Shown here: positions 26,484 to 34,563 of the stretch, piece by piece
Position numbering within the stretch: the stretch's first letter is position 1
Layout of the letters: the number at the start of each line of letters is the position of its first letter
From: SIG440 sp045646865
GTDB taxonomy: Bacteria > Bacillota > Clostridia > Monoglobales > Monoglobaceae
Length of the DNA: 64,000 nt
Direction: 5' to 3'
Assembly (NCBI GenBank): GCA_045646865.1
Contig: JAZRLM010000018.1
Location: forward strand, 62,001 to 126,000
Position numbers and translations under genes: made by a program
Notes under the pieces: model-generated
What the model saw: the letters and a program-made list of their open reading frames with translations, nothing else
Database searches by the model: none
What the model was told of the DNA's origin: nothing

Positions 26484-26668
26484 TTATGCCGTGCAAGGTA
26501 TAATTGGTGAAAAGGGAATGGGGTGCGAATCCCCTGCGATAACTGTCGGTGTATGCATCGAATGTTCTTATATCCGTTATTGAAAAATAGTCATTGGAAA
26601 ACTGAGAAGGCAGGATATAAAAATGCGGACAAATTTGTCTATATGGTGCAAGTCACAAGACCTGCTTT
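26484..26668 (+). promoter_or_regulatory. Cobalamin (B12) riboswitch aptamer
   Basis: Conserved core elements occur in the right order: GGTGAAAAGGGAA (26506-26518), GGTGCGAATCCCC (26522-26534), a GCGATAACTG segment, CATTGG...GAGAAGGC (26592-26611) and the B12 box AGTCACAAGACCTGC (26651-26665), close to AGYCAGGAGACCTGCC. It sits in the leader of the ECF transporter genes and is followed by an intrinsic terminator, so adenosyl- or another cobalamin should switch transcription off. Exact ends are approximate. Confidence 0.9.
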
Positions 26669-26740
26669 GATGTTATCTTGTCGCATAGATGGCATTTTTG
26701 TATATATGCAAATTGTGGATAATCACATAAAAACTCAGTT

Positions 26741-26778
26741 GTGGTAATTTTTCTTGTTGAAAAATTACCACTTTTTTT
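26741..26778 (+). terminator. Riboswitch expression-platform terminator
   Basis: GTGGTAATTTTT (26741-26752) and AAAAATTACCAC (26760-26771) form a perfect 12-base stem with a 7-base loop and seven T. It lies 14 bases before the ecfT start, as expected for transcription attenuation. Confidence 0.92.
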
Positions 26779-26792
26779 AAAGGAAACTAACT

Positions 26793-27671
26793 ATGAACGA
26801 ATTTAAAACATATCATCCGATTGTAACCTTCATATATTTTGTATTTGTAATTGGATTTTCCTGTTTTTTTATGCATCCGGTGTGTCTGTGTATTTCGCTT
26901 GTGAGCGGTTTTACATATTCGGTAATGCTTAAAGGAAAGAAAGCAATCAAAACCAGCTTAATATATATGCTGCCAACGGCTTTGATGATGGCACTTATAA
27001 ACCCTGCTTTTAATCACAAAGGGGTCACTATTATCGGGTATCTGCCAAGCGGGAACCCCCTGACCCTTGAATCAATTATCTACGGAATTTGTGCAGCGGT
27101 TATGCTTGCCTCAGTTATCTTTCATTTCTCCTGCTATAACGAGGTTATGACAAGTGATAAATTTCTCTGGCTGTTTGGCAGAATTATTCCTGCAATGTCC
27201 CTTATAATTTCTATGACGCTCCGATTTGTGCCAAGGTTTGCCGCACAGCTTAAAGTCGTAGCAAATGCCCAAAAGTGTATGGGGCGTGATATTTCAAAGG
27301 GCAGTATAATACACCGCGCCAGGAACGGACTTAATATCCTGTCAATTATGACCACCTGGGCACTTGAAAATGCAATTGAAACCGCAGACAGTATGAAAGC
27401 CCGCGGCTATGGCATAGCCGGAAGAACTTCTTTTTCGATATTTAAATTTGATAATCGGGATAAAAAAGCACTTATTTGTATTTTATTTTCAGGTATATAT
27501 ACTCTGGTGGGATATATTATGGGGGGAATGTATTTTAGTTTCTTTCCGTCTATGAAATCGGCAGATTTCTCGTTCTTTGGAATAAGCGTATTTGCTGCAT
27601 ATTTACTTCTTTGTATATGTCCTGTCATAATTGAACTTTGGGAGGTGAGAAAATGGAAAGCTTTAAGATAG
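26793..27671 (+). CDS. ECF transporter T component (EcfT/CbiQ-like)
   Basis: The 292-residue membrane protein has about five to six helices and the EcfT coupling motif near residue 205 (SMKARGYG, the A-R-G signature that binds the ATPases). It transmits ATPase motion to the substrate-binding S component. Its position behind a cobalamin riboswitch and before the fused A-A'-S gene points to vitamin B12 or precursor uptake. Its end overlaps the next gene by 19 bases, so coupling is expected. ATG at 26793 follows AAAGGAAAC. Confidence 0.92.
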   Translation: MNEFKTYHPIVTFIYFVFVIGFSCFFMHPVCLCISLVSGFTYSVMLKGKKAIKTSLIYMLPTALMMALINPAFNHKGVTIIGYLPSGNPLTLESIIYGICAAVMLASVIFHFSCYNEVMTSDKFLWLFGRIIPAMSLIISMTLRFVPRFAAQLKVVANAQKCMGRDISKGSIIHRARNGLNILSIMTTWALENAIETADSMKARGYGIAGRTSFSIFKFDNRDKKALICILFSGIYTLVGYIMGGMYFSFFPSMKSADFSFFGISVFAAYLLLCICPVIIELWEVRKWKALR

Positions 27672-30112
27672 AGAATTTGATTTTTACTTATCCTGACAGA
27701 TGTGATAAAGCACTTGACGATATAAGCTTCACCATAAGTCAAGGCGAGTTCGTTCTGATTTGCGGCAAATCCGGATGCGGAAAGACTACCCTTTTAAGGC
27801 TGTTAAAGCCAACACTCTCCCCCTTTGGAGAAATAAAAGGAAACATATATTTTAACGGTAAACTTCTTGCAGACTGCAATACCAAAGAGCAGGCATCAGG
27901 CATCGGTTTTGTAATGCAAAGCCCAGATAATCAGATTGTAACCGACAAAGTGTGGCACGAGCTTGCATTTGGGCTTGAAAGCCTTGGATACAAGCAAAAT
28001 GACATCAGAACAAAAGTTTCTGAAATGGCATCGTTCTTTGGCATACAGACTTGGTTTTACAAAAATGTGACCGAGCTTTCGGGCGGTCAGAAGCAGATTT
28101 TGAATCTTGCATCTGTTATGGCTATGCAACCGTCTGTTTTAATTCTTGACGAGCCTACAAGTCAGCTTGACCCAATCGCCGCAGGTGAATTTTTTAAAAC
28201 TCTCGAAAAAATCAACCGCGAGCTTGGAACAACCGTTGTTCTCACCGAGCATCGTCTGGAAGAGGCTTTTCCCATGGCAGACAGAGTTATAGTTATGGAC
28301 GAAGGGACAATTATTGCCAACGAAACACCCGAACACGTGGGCAAAACTCTTAACGCAAAGAATCACGATATGTACAAGGCCATTCCTACACCTTTAAGAG
28401 TTCACAGCGCAGTTCCGAACAACCTGCCTTGCCCAATAACAGTCAGAGACGGCAGATTGTGGCTTGAAAAATATTCGAAAGAAAGCGTGTTAAATTCGGG
28501 AATTATCCCAAAAGATAAAACGCAAGATAACACCGATACTGTTATAGAAATCAAAGATGCATGGTTCAGATACGAAAAGAACGCGCCCGATGTTGTAAAG
28601 GGTCTTAATTTAGATGTCAAAAAGGGTGAACTGTTCTGTCTTCTGGGAGGGAACGGCACAGGCAAGACAACCGCACTTTCGCTTATATCTGGTCTTAATA
28701 CCCCGTACAGAGGCGATGTTTTTATAAATGGTCAAAACATTTCTGCAATCAAAAACCTGTATAATGGTCTGCTTGGAGTTCTGCCTCAAAACCCGCAAAG
28801 TGTATTTGTAAAAAATACAGTATATCTTGATTTGATGAAAATTTTGTCCAAAACAAAGCTCTCAAAGGAAGAAAAAGAACAAAAGGTATACGAAATATGC
28901 ACACTTTGCAAAATTGAAAATCTTTTAAAAAGTCATCCTTACGATTTGTCAGGCGGCGAACAGCAACGAGCCGCACTTGCAAAAATACTACTTATGGAGC
29001 CTGAAATATTGCTCCTTGATGAGCCTACAAAAGGAATGGATGCACAATTTAAAGAAGAATTTGCCAGTATTCTTGCAGACCTGAAAGCAAGCGGTGTCAC
29101 CATTCTTATGGTATCACACGACATCGAATTCTGCGCGGAATACGCCGACAGATGTGCGCTTATGTTTGACGGAAGTCTGACATCAGTTGACACACCAAGA
29201 GAATTTTTCAAGGGTAAGAATTTTTACACTACATCAGCAAACCGTATGGCGAGAACCAGCCTCCCTGATGCTGTTCTGGCAGAAGATATTATACTTGCTT
29301 GTGGTGGAACGTTACAGAAGAAAGAAAAGCAATTTCGCAAAATAGAATTTAATAATATAAAAAAAGAAATTACCCATCCAAAAAACATTACACAAGGACA
29401 CAAGACTGAAAAAAAACTTACCAAAAGAACGTTGTGGTCAGCCTTCCTTATATTCCTTTTAATACCGTTCACAATTTATTCAGGAGGTTTTGTTTTCGGT
29501 AACAGAAGATATTATTTAACAAGCCTGCTCGTGATACTTGAAACAATGATACCCTTTTATATGATGTTTGAATCAAGAAAGCCAAGAGCAAGAGAGCTGG
29601 TCGTGATAAGCGTTTTATGTGCTATCGGTGTTGCAGGCAGAGCTGCATTCTTTATGCTGCCGCAATTCAAACCCGTTGCAGCACTTGTAATCATTGCAGG
29701 AGTATGTTTTGGCGGTGAAACGGGATTTTTGGTGGGCGCAGTTACGGGATTTATTTCAAACTTTTTTCTGGGGCAAGGTCCGTGGACACCGTGGCAGATG
29801 TTTTCCTTCGGCATCATCGGGTTTATATCAGGGATACTGTTCAGAAAAGGTTTTTTAAAACAGTCGAAAACCGTCCTATGCATATTCGGTTTTTTATCGA
29901 CCCTTATCATCTACGGCGGTATTATGAACCCCGCATCAATCCTTATGTGGCAGCATCACATTACCTGGGAAATGATTGCGACTTCATACATTGCAGCAAT
30001 TCCCCTTGATTTAATTCACTCATTTTCAACCGCCTTTTTCCTTTGGTTTATATCAGAGCCTATGATAGAGAAGATTGAACGGATTAAAGTCAAATATGGA
30101 TTGATTAAATAA
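27653..30112 (+). CDS. Fused ECF transporter: two ATPase domains plus S component (A-A'-S)
   Basis: The 819-residue polypeptide joins three ECF subunits. Residues 1-235 are ATPase 1 (Walker A GKSGCGKTT near 38, signature ELSGGQKQ, Walker B VLILDEP). Residues 280-510 are ATPase 2 (GGNGTGKTT, DLSGGEQQR, ILLLDEP). A lysine-rich linker (about 555-600) leads to residues 605-819, a six-helix S component with GETGFLVGAVTGFISNFFLG and GPWTPWQMFSFG, similar to S components of the cobalamin group. With EcfT this gives a whole transporter from two genes. The B12 riboswitch upstream supports cobalamin as substrate (CbrT-like), by inference. ATG 27653 follows GGGAGGTGAG. Confidence 0.9.
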   Translation: MESFKIENLIFTYPDRCDKALDDISFTISQGEFVLICGKSGCGKTTLLRLLKPTLSPFGEIKGNIYFNGKLLADCNTKEQASGIGFVMQSPDNQIVTDKVWHELAFGLESLGYKQNDIRTKVSEMASFFGIQTWFYKNVTELSGGQKQILNLASVMAMQPSVLILDEPTSQLDPIAAGEFFKTLEKINRELGTTVVLTEHRLEEAFPMADRVIVMDEGTIIANETPEHVGKTLNAKNHDMYKAIPTPLRVHSAVPNNLPCPITVRDGRLWLEKYSKESVLNSGIIPKDKTQDNTDTVIEIKDAWFRYEKNAPDVVKGLNLDVKKGELFCLLGGNGTGKTTALSLISGLNTPYRGDVFINGQNISAIKNLYNGLLGVLPQNPQSVFVKNTVYLDLMKILSKTKLSKEEKEQKVYEICTLCKIENLLKSHPYDLSGGEQQRAALAKILLMEPEILLLDEPTKGMDAQFKEEFASILADLKASGVTILMVSHDIEFCAEYADRCALMFDGSLTSVDTPREFFKGKNFYTTSANRMARTSLPDAVLAEDIILACGGTLQKKEKQFRKIEFNNIKKEITHPKNITQGHKTEKKLTKRTLWSAFLIFLLIPFTIYSGGFVFGNRRYYLTSLLVILETMIPFYMMFESRKPRARELVVISVLCAIGVAGRAAFFMLPQFKPVAALVIIAGVCFGGETGFLVGAVTGFISNFFLGQGPWTPWQMFSFGIIGFISGILFRKGFLKQSKTVLCIFGFLSTLIIYGGIMNPASILMWQHHITWEMIATSYIAAIPLDLIHSFSTAFFLWFISEPMIEKIERIKVKYGLIK

Positions 30113-30123
30113 TAAACTGCATA

Positions 30124-30158
30124 AAAACAATGGTTGAGCATTGCTCAACCATTGTTTT
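30124..30158. terminator. Bidirectional terminator between the ECF and peroxide operons
   Basis: AAAACAATGGTTGAGC-att-GCTCAACCATTGTTTT is a perfect 16-base stem with A and T tracts on both sides; it serves the convergent ECF and BFD genes. Confidence 0.9.
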
Positions 30159-30162
30159 GTAT

Positions 30163-30369
30163 TTAGATTTCCGCACCGTTTAAAATATCAGATATGATGT
30201 CCAGAACCTTTTGATGACAACCGCCACAGCCAGTAGAACAGTTTGTTATCATCTGAACACTGTCAAATGTTTTTAAAACATCGTCAAACTTTGTATTGTT
30301 CTGAATCGCATCAGCAATATCACTATAAGTTACCTGTTTGCAGTTGCAAACTGTATAATTTTCTGTCAT
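30163..30369 (-). CDS. BFD-like [2Fe-2S]-binding protein
   Basis: The 68-residue protein matches the bacterioferritin-associated ferredoxin fold. Four cysteines are arranged CNCKQVTYSD (C8 and C10 of the chosen start) and CSTGCGGCHQKV near residue 50, as needed for a [2Fe-2S] cluster. Such proteins donate electrons to ferritins or to reductases. It is the last gene of the perR-rubrerythrin unit, so a role in peroxide reduction or iron handling is inferred. The ATG at 30369 is chosen because AAGGATGG lies eight bases before it; an ATG 12 bases upstream overlaps that site. Confidence 0.85.
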   Translation of the reverse strand: MTENYTVCNCKQVTYSDIADAIQNNTKFDDVLKTFDSVQMITNCSTGCGGCHQKVLDIISDILNGAEI

Positions 30370-30394
30370 AGCAGTTACCATCCTTATCTATAAT

Positions 30395-30982
30395 TTAACC
30401 AAAGTATCTCTTTAAAAGTCCCTCTAAGCCTTTTCCGTGGCGAGCTTCGTCGCGAGCCATTTCGTGAACGGTGTCGTGGATAGCGTCAAGGCCGTTTTTC
30501 TTTGCACAAGATGCAAGGTCAAATTTACCCTGAGTTGCGCCGTATTCGCAGTCAACTCTCCACTTGAGGTTGTCTTTGGTTGTAGCTTTCATATTAGGCT
30601 CTAAATCTTCACCAAGGAGCTCTGCAAACTTTGCTGCGTGTTCTGCTTCTTCAAAAGCAGCCTTTTCCCAGTAAAGACCAACTTCGGGATAACCTTCGCG
30701 GTGTGCGATTCTTGCCATGCAGAGATACATACCAACTTCAGCACATTCGCCGTTGAAGTTTGCCATAAGCTGTTCAAAGATATACTTCTTATCTTCTTCG
30801 CTGATGTCAGGGTTATTCTTTACGGTTTTGCCGTAAACACCGTATTCGTGCTCTGCAGCCAGTGCTGCACCTTCCTGCATTTCCTTGAACTTTTCTGCAG
30901 GAACCTTACATACAGGGCACTGTGCAGGTGCTGCGTCGCCTTCGTGAACGTAACCACATACTGAACATACAAATTTTTTCAT
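30395..30982 (-). CDS. Reverse rubrerythrin (NADH-dependent peroxide/oxygen reductase component)
   Basis: The 195-residue protein has rubredoxin first (CSVCGYVHEG and CPVCKVPAEK within residues 1-40) and a ferritin-like diiron domain second (about 50-190, with NGECAEVGMYLCMARIAHRE, AAFEEAEHAAKFAELLGE and ARDEARHGKGLEGLLK). This reversed order defines reverse rubrerythrins, which in clostridia reduce hydrogen peroxide and oxygen with electrons from NADH via ferredoxin or rubredoxin reductases. It is co-transcribed with perR (26 bases upstream) and the BFD gene, so peroxide should induce it. Confidence 0.96.
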   Translation of the reverse strand: MKKFVCSVCGYVHEGDAAPAQCPVCKVPAEKFKEMQEGAALAAEHEYGVYGKTVKNNPDISEEDKKYIFEQLMANFNGECAEVGMYLCMARIAHREGYPEVGLYWEKAAFEEAEHAAKFAELLGEDLEPNMKATTKDNLKWRVDCEYGATQGKFDLASCAKKNGLDAIHDTVHEMARDEARHGKGLEGLLKRYFG

Positions 30983-31008
30983 AATAAATTTCCTCCTAAA
31001 AATAAGTT

Positions 31009-31401
31009 TTAATTTTTAACATTTTTACAATCTGAACACTTACCTACAAACATTGTGTAGTGTTCATAAATTTCGCCGTTAAACCTTTCGGCTGCCCACT
31101 TGTTGAAATCCGTAAACGGTTCCGCCTCGATATCATCTATCCGTCCGCATATACTGCAACAAACGTGATAGTGTGGCATCGAATTGCCGTCGAAATGTTC
31201 AACCGATGTGCCGATGTTTAACTTCTGGATTGTGCCCATCTCCGAAAGCATCGAAAGATTTCTGTACACCGTGCCAAGACTTATGTTTGGTATCAGCTTT
31301 CTCACCTCGGAATAGACCCAGTCAGCAGTCGGATGGCATTTTGTACCTTGAACTATCTCAAGGATTGCCTCGCGCTGTCTGCTTCTTTTTGTTGTAGCCA
31401 T
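31009..31401 (-). CDS. perR: Peroxide-responsive Fur-family repressor PerR
   Basis: The 130-residue regulator has an N-terminal winged helix (HPTADWVYSEVRKLIPNISL, GTVYRNLSMLSEMG) and a C-terminal dimerisation domain. Structural zinc Cys pairs are CSICG and CSDC. Regulatory metal ligands fit PerR: His23, Asp71 in EHFDG (aligned with B. subtilis PerR Asp85) and His77/His79 in PHYHVCC. The Asp at 71 separates PerR from Fur. Its promoter carries a PerR-box match, so it should repress itself, the rubrerythrin and the BFD gene until peroxide oxidises it. Confidence 0.92.
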   Translation of the reverse strand: MATTKRSRQREAILEIVQGTKCHPTADWVYSEVRKLIPNISLGTVYRNLSMLSEMGTIQKLNIGTSVEHFDGNSMPHYHVCCSICGRIDDIEAEPFTDFNKWAAERFNGEIYEHYTMFVGKCSDCKNVKN

Positions 31402-31431
31402 AACAGCACCTCATTTCAATATTGATAACTG

Positions 31432-31446
31432 TTACTATTATTATAA
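31432..31446. promoter_or_regulatory. PerR box
   Basis: TTACTATTATTATAA matches the TTATAATNATTATAA consensus at 12 of 14 defined positions and overlaps the perR -10 element. Confidence 0.75.
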
Positions 31447-31467
31447 CAAAAAGATTTTATTTGTCAA
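31440..31467 (-). promoter_or_regulatory. Promoter of the perR operon
   Basis: TTGACA (31467-31462), a 16-base spacer and TATAAT (31445-31440) on the minus strand; the -10 lies inside the PerR box. Confidence 0.8.
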
Positions 31468-31509
31468 TAGGTTTTTTAAAATTTATTCAAAATTTTTCCA
31501 TTATATGTA

Positions 31510-31546
31510 TAAACCCTGAATCTGCTTGCAGATTCAGGGTTTTATT
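31510..31546. terminator. Terminator hairpin after the CD1247-like gene
   Basis: AAACCCTGAATCTGC-tt-GCAGATTCAGGGTTT is a perfect 15-base stem. The T-tract is better on the plus strand (TTTTATT) than on the minus strand, but it lies directly after the minus-strand gene. Confidence 0.75.
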
Positions 31547-31554
31547 AAACCATA

Positions 31555-31947
31555 TTATTCACAGTCACAATTACATTCACAATCGAAATCAAATTCGATT
31601 GTTTCGCCACAAGTGGGGCAGATAACTTCGCCTTCCATCAGTTCTTCTTCTGCAACAATAAGTTCTTCGCCGCAGTTATGACAGATAACTTCAAAGTCCT
31701 CGTCCTCGTCGTATTCATCATACTCGTCAAAGATTTCGTCGCAGATTGTGTCGATATCTTCTTCAATATCGTCAATTACGTCTGCAATAAAGCCCTGTTC
31801 ATCATCAAGTGCCTGGATTTCTTCAGCAACGTCGCCCAGAAAATCAATAATTGCTGAAAGCAGCTTTGCTTCGTCCTTTTCCTTATCAAGTTTCATTCCG
31901 TCAGCAAGACCTTTAAGGTATGCCGCACGATTTGTTAATTCTGACAT
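31555..31947 (-). CDS. CD1247-like protein with zinc ribbon and Cys/Asp/Glu tail
   Basis: The 130-residue protein has a helical N-terminal half (RAAYLKGLADGMKLDKEKDE, typical of the Clostridia CD1247 N-terminal family), a very acidic middle (about 60-88) and a zinc-ribbon-like C-terminus with CHNCGEE and CPTCGET. It ends with DFDCECNCDCE, four extra cysteines alternating with acidic residues. Function is unknown; the family is found in anaerobic Clostridia, often near cell-cycle or translation genes. It sits between efp and perR, with its own AAGGAGG ribosome site. Confidence 0.8.
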   Translation of the reverse strand: MSELTNRAAYLKGLADGMKLDKEKDEAKLLSAIIDFLGDVAEEIQALDDEQGFIADVIDDIEEDIDTICDEIFDEYDEYDEDEDFEVICHNCGEELIVAEEELMEGEVICPTCGETIEFDFDCECNCDCE

Positions 31948-31970
31948 TTAAGTCGCCTCCTTGGGATTTT

Positions 31971-32003
31971 AAAAATTAAGCCCGAACCGCAAAGTCCGGG
32001 CTG
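31971..32003 (-). terminator. Terminator after efp
   Basis: On the minus strand AGCCCGGAC-tttgcg-GTTCGGGCT has one mismatch and is followed by TAATTTTT. Confidence 0.8.
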
Positions 32004-32014
32004 TGCACAACAAA

Positions 32015-32569
32015 TTAAACTCTTGAAAGATATTCAGCAGTTCTTGTGTCGATTTTAATCATATCGCCTTCGTTGATGAACGCAGGAACAGTAACAACCG
32101 CACCTGTTTCAACTGTTGCAGGCTTTGTAACGTTGGTTGCTGTGTTGCCCTTAACGCCGGGTTCTGTTGCAGTAACCATAAGCTCAACAAATGTGGGGGG
32201 TTCAACAGCAAATACATTGCCCTTGTATGAAAGGATTGTAACCTTCATATTTTCTTTAACGAACTTAAGAGCATCACCCAGTTCAGCTTCGCTGAGAGGA
32301 ATCTGTTCGTATTCTTCGTCCATGAAATAATAAAGACCACTGTCTTCGTAGAGATATTCCATTTCCTTTCTTTCAATATGAGCTTTTTCAACCTTTTCTG
32401 TGGGGTTGAAGCTTCGTTCAACAACACCGCCTGTAACGATGTTCTTCATTTTTGTTCTTACGAACGCAGCACCCTTACCGGGCTTTACGTGCTGAAATTC
32501 AACAACCTGGTATACATTGCCTTCAAATTCAAAGGTAATGCCATTTCTGAAATCACCAGCAGATATCAT
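32015..32569 (-). CDS. efp: Translation elongation factor P
   Basis: The 184-residue protein has the three beta-barrel domains of EF-P, which binds near the ribosomal P site and relieves stalling at polyproline motifs. The tip loop is PGKGAAF with Lys32 at the position modified in other bacteria; no epmA/epmB or arginylation gene is nearby, and the flanking residues fit the Gram-positive lysine type. A strong AGGAGG precedes the ATG. The upstream M24 aminopeptidase on the same strand is the common pepP-efp neighbour in Firmicutes. Confidence 0.97.
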   Translation of the reverse strand: MISAGDFRNGITFEFEGNVYQVVEFQHVKPGKGAAFVRTKMKNIVTGGVVERSFNPTEKVEKAHIERKEMEYLYEDSGLYYFMDEEYEQIPLSEAELGDALKFVKENMKVTILSYKGNVFAVEPPTFVELMVTATEPGVKGNTATNVTKPATVETGAVVTVPAFINEGDMIKIDTRTAEYLSRV

Positions 32570-32663
32570 TGGTATTTCCTCCTAAACATTTTATTCTATA
32601 ATATATTGTATACTACTATTGCAAAAAAATCAAGATAAATTTTTCAATATTGTAAAATATTTA

Positions 32664-33713
32664 TCACAACTCTATCAAATCCTTGGTTACCCGTGTAAGA
32701 TTTTCACAACCGTTGCTCGTTACGGCAACCAAATCCTCGATTCTTACGCCACCAAACGAAGGAATATAAATCCCCGGCTCGCAACTGACAACCATATATT
32801 CTTCAAGTACAATCTGCGACTTGGGTGAAAGGTTTGGAAGTTCGTGAACAAGAAGTCCCACGCCGTGACCGAGAGAATGCCTGAAATACTGTCCGTAGCC
32901 GCAGCTTTCGATATAATCTCGTGCAGCCCTGTCTGCATCACAGCCTAAAATCCCTGCACGGATTGTATCAAGGCCAATCTGTTGAGCGGTTTTTACAATA
33001 TTATATATCTTTTTCTGTTCTTCGCTTGCCTTGCCAACAACAACTGTACGGGTCATATCCGAACAATAACCGTCAAGTACACATCCAAAATCCAAGGTAA
33101 CAAAATCCCCCTGCTCCACCGTTTTTGCGGTTGGAACACCATGAGGAAGACTAGTTCTTGCCCCCGAAATCGCAATGGTATCAAAGGATAAACCCTCTGC
33201 TCCCTGTTTGCGCATAAAATACTCAATTTCCAGGGCAATATCTTTTTCCAAGGCTCCCGGTCGGATAAATTCCAAAATATGTTCAAATGCTTTGCAGCCT
33301 ATTTCCTCTGCCCTGCGGATTTTATCAAGCTCGTCAGGAGTTTTTACCATTCTTAATTTATTGATGTCAGCCGCTCCGAATATAAATTCGCAGTTGGCAC
33401 AAAGCTCTGTCAGTTTTTTATAACCTGCGGCACTTAGAAGGTCATCCTCGAACACGACGTTTTTTAAAGAAAGTTCCTCAAAAAGCTCGCAAGCCGATTT
33501 TAAATAATCATTTGTTTCTTTAACCTCAAAGCCTGTCGCTTCGTTCTGAGCCTGCTCGGTATAACGGGAATCTGTAAAAACCACAGCCGTATCTTTTGTA
33601 ATCACCACCGCACCTTCGCCGCCCGAAAATCCGCTGAAATACCGCATATTATGTGGCGAGGTCAGTAAAACGCCGTCGTATTTATCAAGAATTTCTTTAA
33701 GCCTTTTTCGCAT
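32664..33713 (-). CDS. M24-family aminopeptidase P (Xaa-Pro peptidase)
   Basis: The 349-residue cytosolic metallopeptidase has an N-terminal creatinase-like domain (about 1-125) and a pita-bread catalytic domain. Metal ligands are in VTLDFGCVLDGYCSDMTRT (two Asp), HSLGHGVGLLVHE (His), CEPGIYI (Glu) and GVRIEDLVAV (Glu). It removes N-terminal residues next to proline. The ATG at 33713 follows GGGAGG by six bases, and this start overlaps the end of nfo by 17 bases; an ATG further upstream (33770) would lie inside nfo without a ribosome site. It precedes efp. Confidence 0.93.
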   Translation of the reverse strand: MRKRLKEILDKYDGVLLTSPHNMRYFSGFSGGEGAVVITKDTAVVFTDSRYTEQAQNEATGFEVKETNDYLKSACELFEELSLKNVVFEDDLLSAAGYKKLTELCANCEFIFGAADINKLRMVKTPDELDKIRRAEEIGCKAFEHILEFIRPGALEKDIALEIEYFMRKQGAEGLSFDTIAISGARTSLPHGVPTAKTVEQGDFVTLDFGCVLDGYCSDMTRTVVVGKASEEQKKIYNIVKTAQQIGLDTIRAGILGCDADRAARDYIESCGYGQYFRHSLGHGVGLLVHELPNLSPKSQIVLEEYMVVSCEPGIYIPSFGGVRIEDLVAVTSNGCENLTRVTKDLIEL

Positions 33714-34563
33714 TTTGTGCCTCCCTGTATATTCTTTGCAGCTCTGCCGCATCACGGGTTTGTGTGCCACGGGATTCGCATATTATAATCGGTGATAAAT
33801 CCATTTTGGCAACAATTTGTGCAATAGGGTCAAACTCCGGCTCGTATTCTGTTTCTGCAAAACAATGGTGTTTTTTTTCACCGCTGTTGGTATATTCTAT
33901 TCTGCTGTAATGTGCGTGAAAATGCTTTAAGCGGTATTCGCCAAGGGTCTTTTGGATTGTATCAAAAACCCTCTGGAAATCTTCCATAGTTTTAAGACCG
34001 CCAAGGGTTTGTGAATTAACGTGCCCGAAATCAATTGTGGGAATAAGCCTTTCATCAAGACTGCAAAGCTCACAAACCTCGTCAACTGTACCAAGCTGTT
34101 TCACCTTGCCCATCGTTTCGGGGCAGATTGCAATATCGCCAAAGCCTGCCTGGTCTGCCGCCTTTACCGCACGTGAAAGGGTATCTTTGGCAAGTTCGAA
34201 TGCTTCTTTTCGTGTAATATCACCGCAGGAGCCAGAATGTACCACAATGCGCTTTGCACCCATACATTTAGCAGCCTCGAGGGTTTTTAAAATATAGTTA
34301 ATGCTGTTATCACGTTTTTCGGGGTCGGTGGATGAAAGACTTATATAATATGGCGCGTGAACAGACAGAGCAATTCCGCACTCTTTTGCATTCTTGCCCA
34401 GAATTTCTGCCGCCTCGTCAGAGATTTTCACTCCCTTGCCGCATTGATATTCGTAGGCCCCAAGACCGTTTTCCTTTACCCAGAAAGGTGCCTCTAAAGA
34501 CGACTTATGCTTTGCGGCATAAAAGTCTTCGCAGTTCCCTGCAGGTCCGAATATTGCACTCAT
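33697..34563 (-). CDS. nfo: Endonuclease IV-type apurinic/apyrimidinic endonuclease
   Basis: The 288-residue TIM-barrel enzyme cleaves DNA 5' of abasic sites. Zinc-ligand-bearing motifs are LSVHAPYYISLSS (near residue 62), IVVHSGSCGD (near 106), ICPETMGK (near 148), TIDFGHVN (near 182), HFHAHYSRIEY (near 221) and a final IICESRG (near 265). The length matches the family. It overlaps yqeG by four bases upstream, and the M24 peptidase start overlaps its end, so the run rpsU-yqeY-yqeG-nfo-pepP is read together. Confidence 0.93.
   Translation of the reverse strand: MSAIFGPAGNCEDFYAAKHKSSLEAPFWVKENGLGAYEYQCGKGVKISDEAAEILGKNAKECGIALSVHAPYYISLSSTDPEKRDNSINYILKTLEAAKCMGAKRIVVHSGSCGDITRKEAFELAKDTLSRAVKAADQAGFGDIAICPETMGKVKQLGTVDEVCELCSLDERLIPTIDFGHVNSQTLGGLKTMEDFQRVFDTIQKTLGEYRLKHFHAHYSRIEYTNSGEKKHHCFAETEYEPEFDPIAQIVAKMDLSPIIICESRGTQTRDAAELQRIYREAQNAKKA

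Noticed and set aside
26478..26530. tRNA-like GGTGCGAATCC sequence
   Set aside because: It belongs to the cobalamin aptamer core; no cloverleaf arms surround it.
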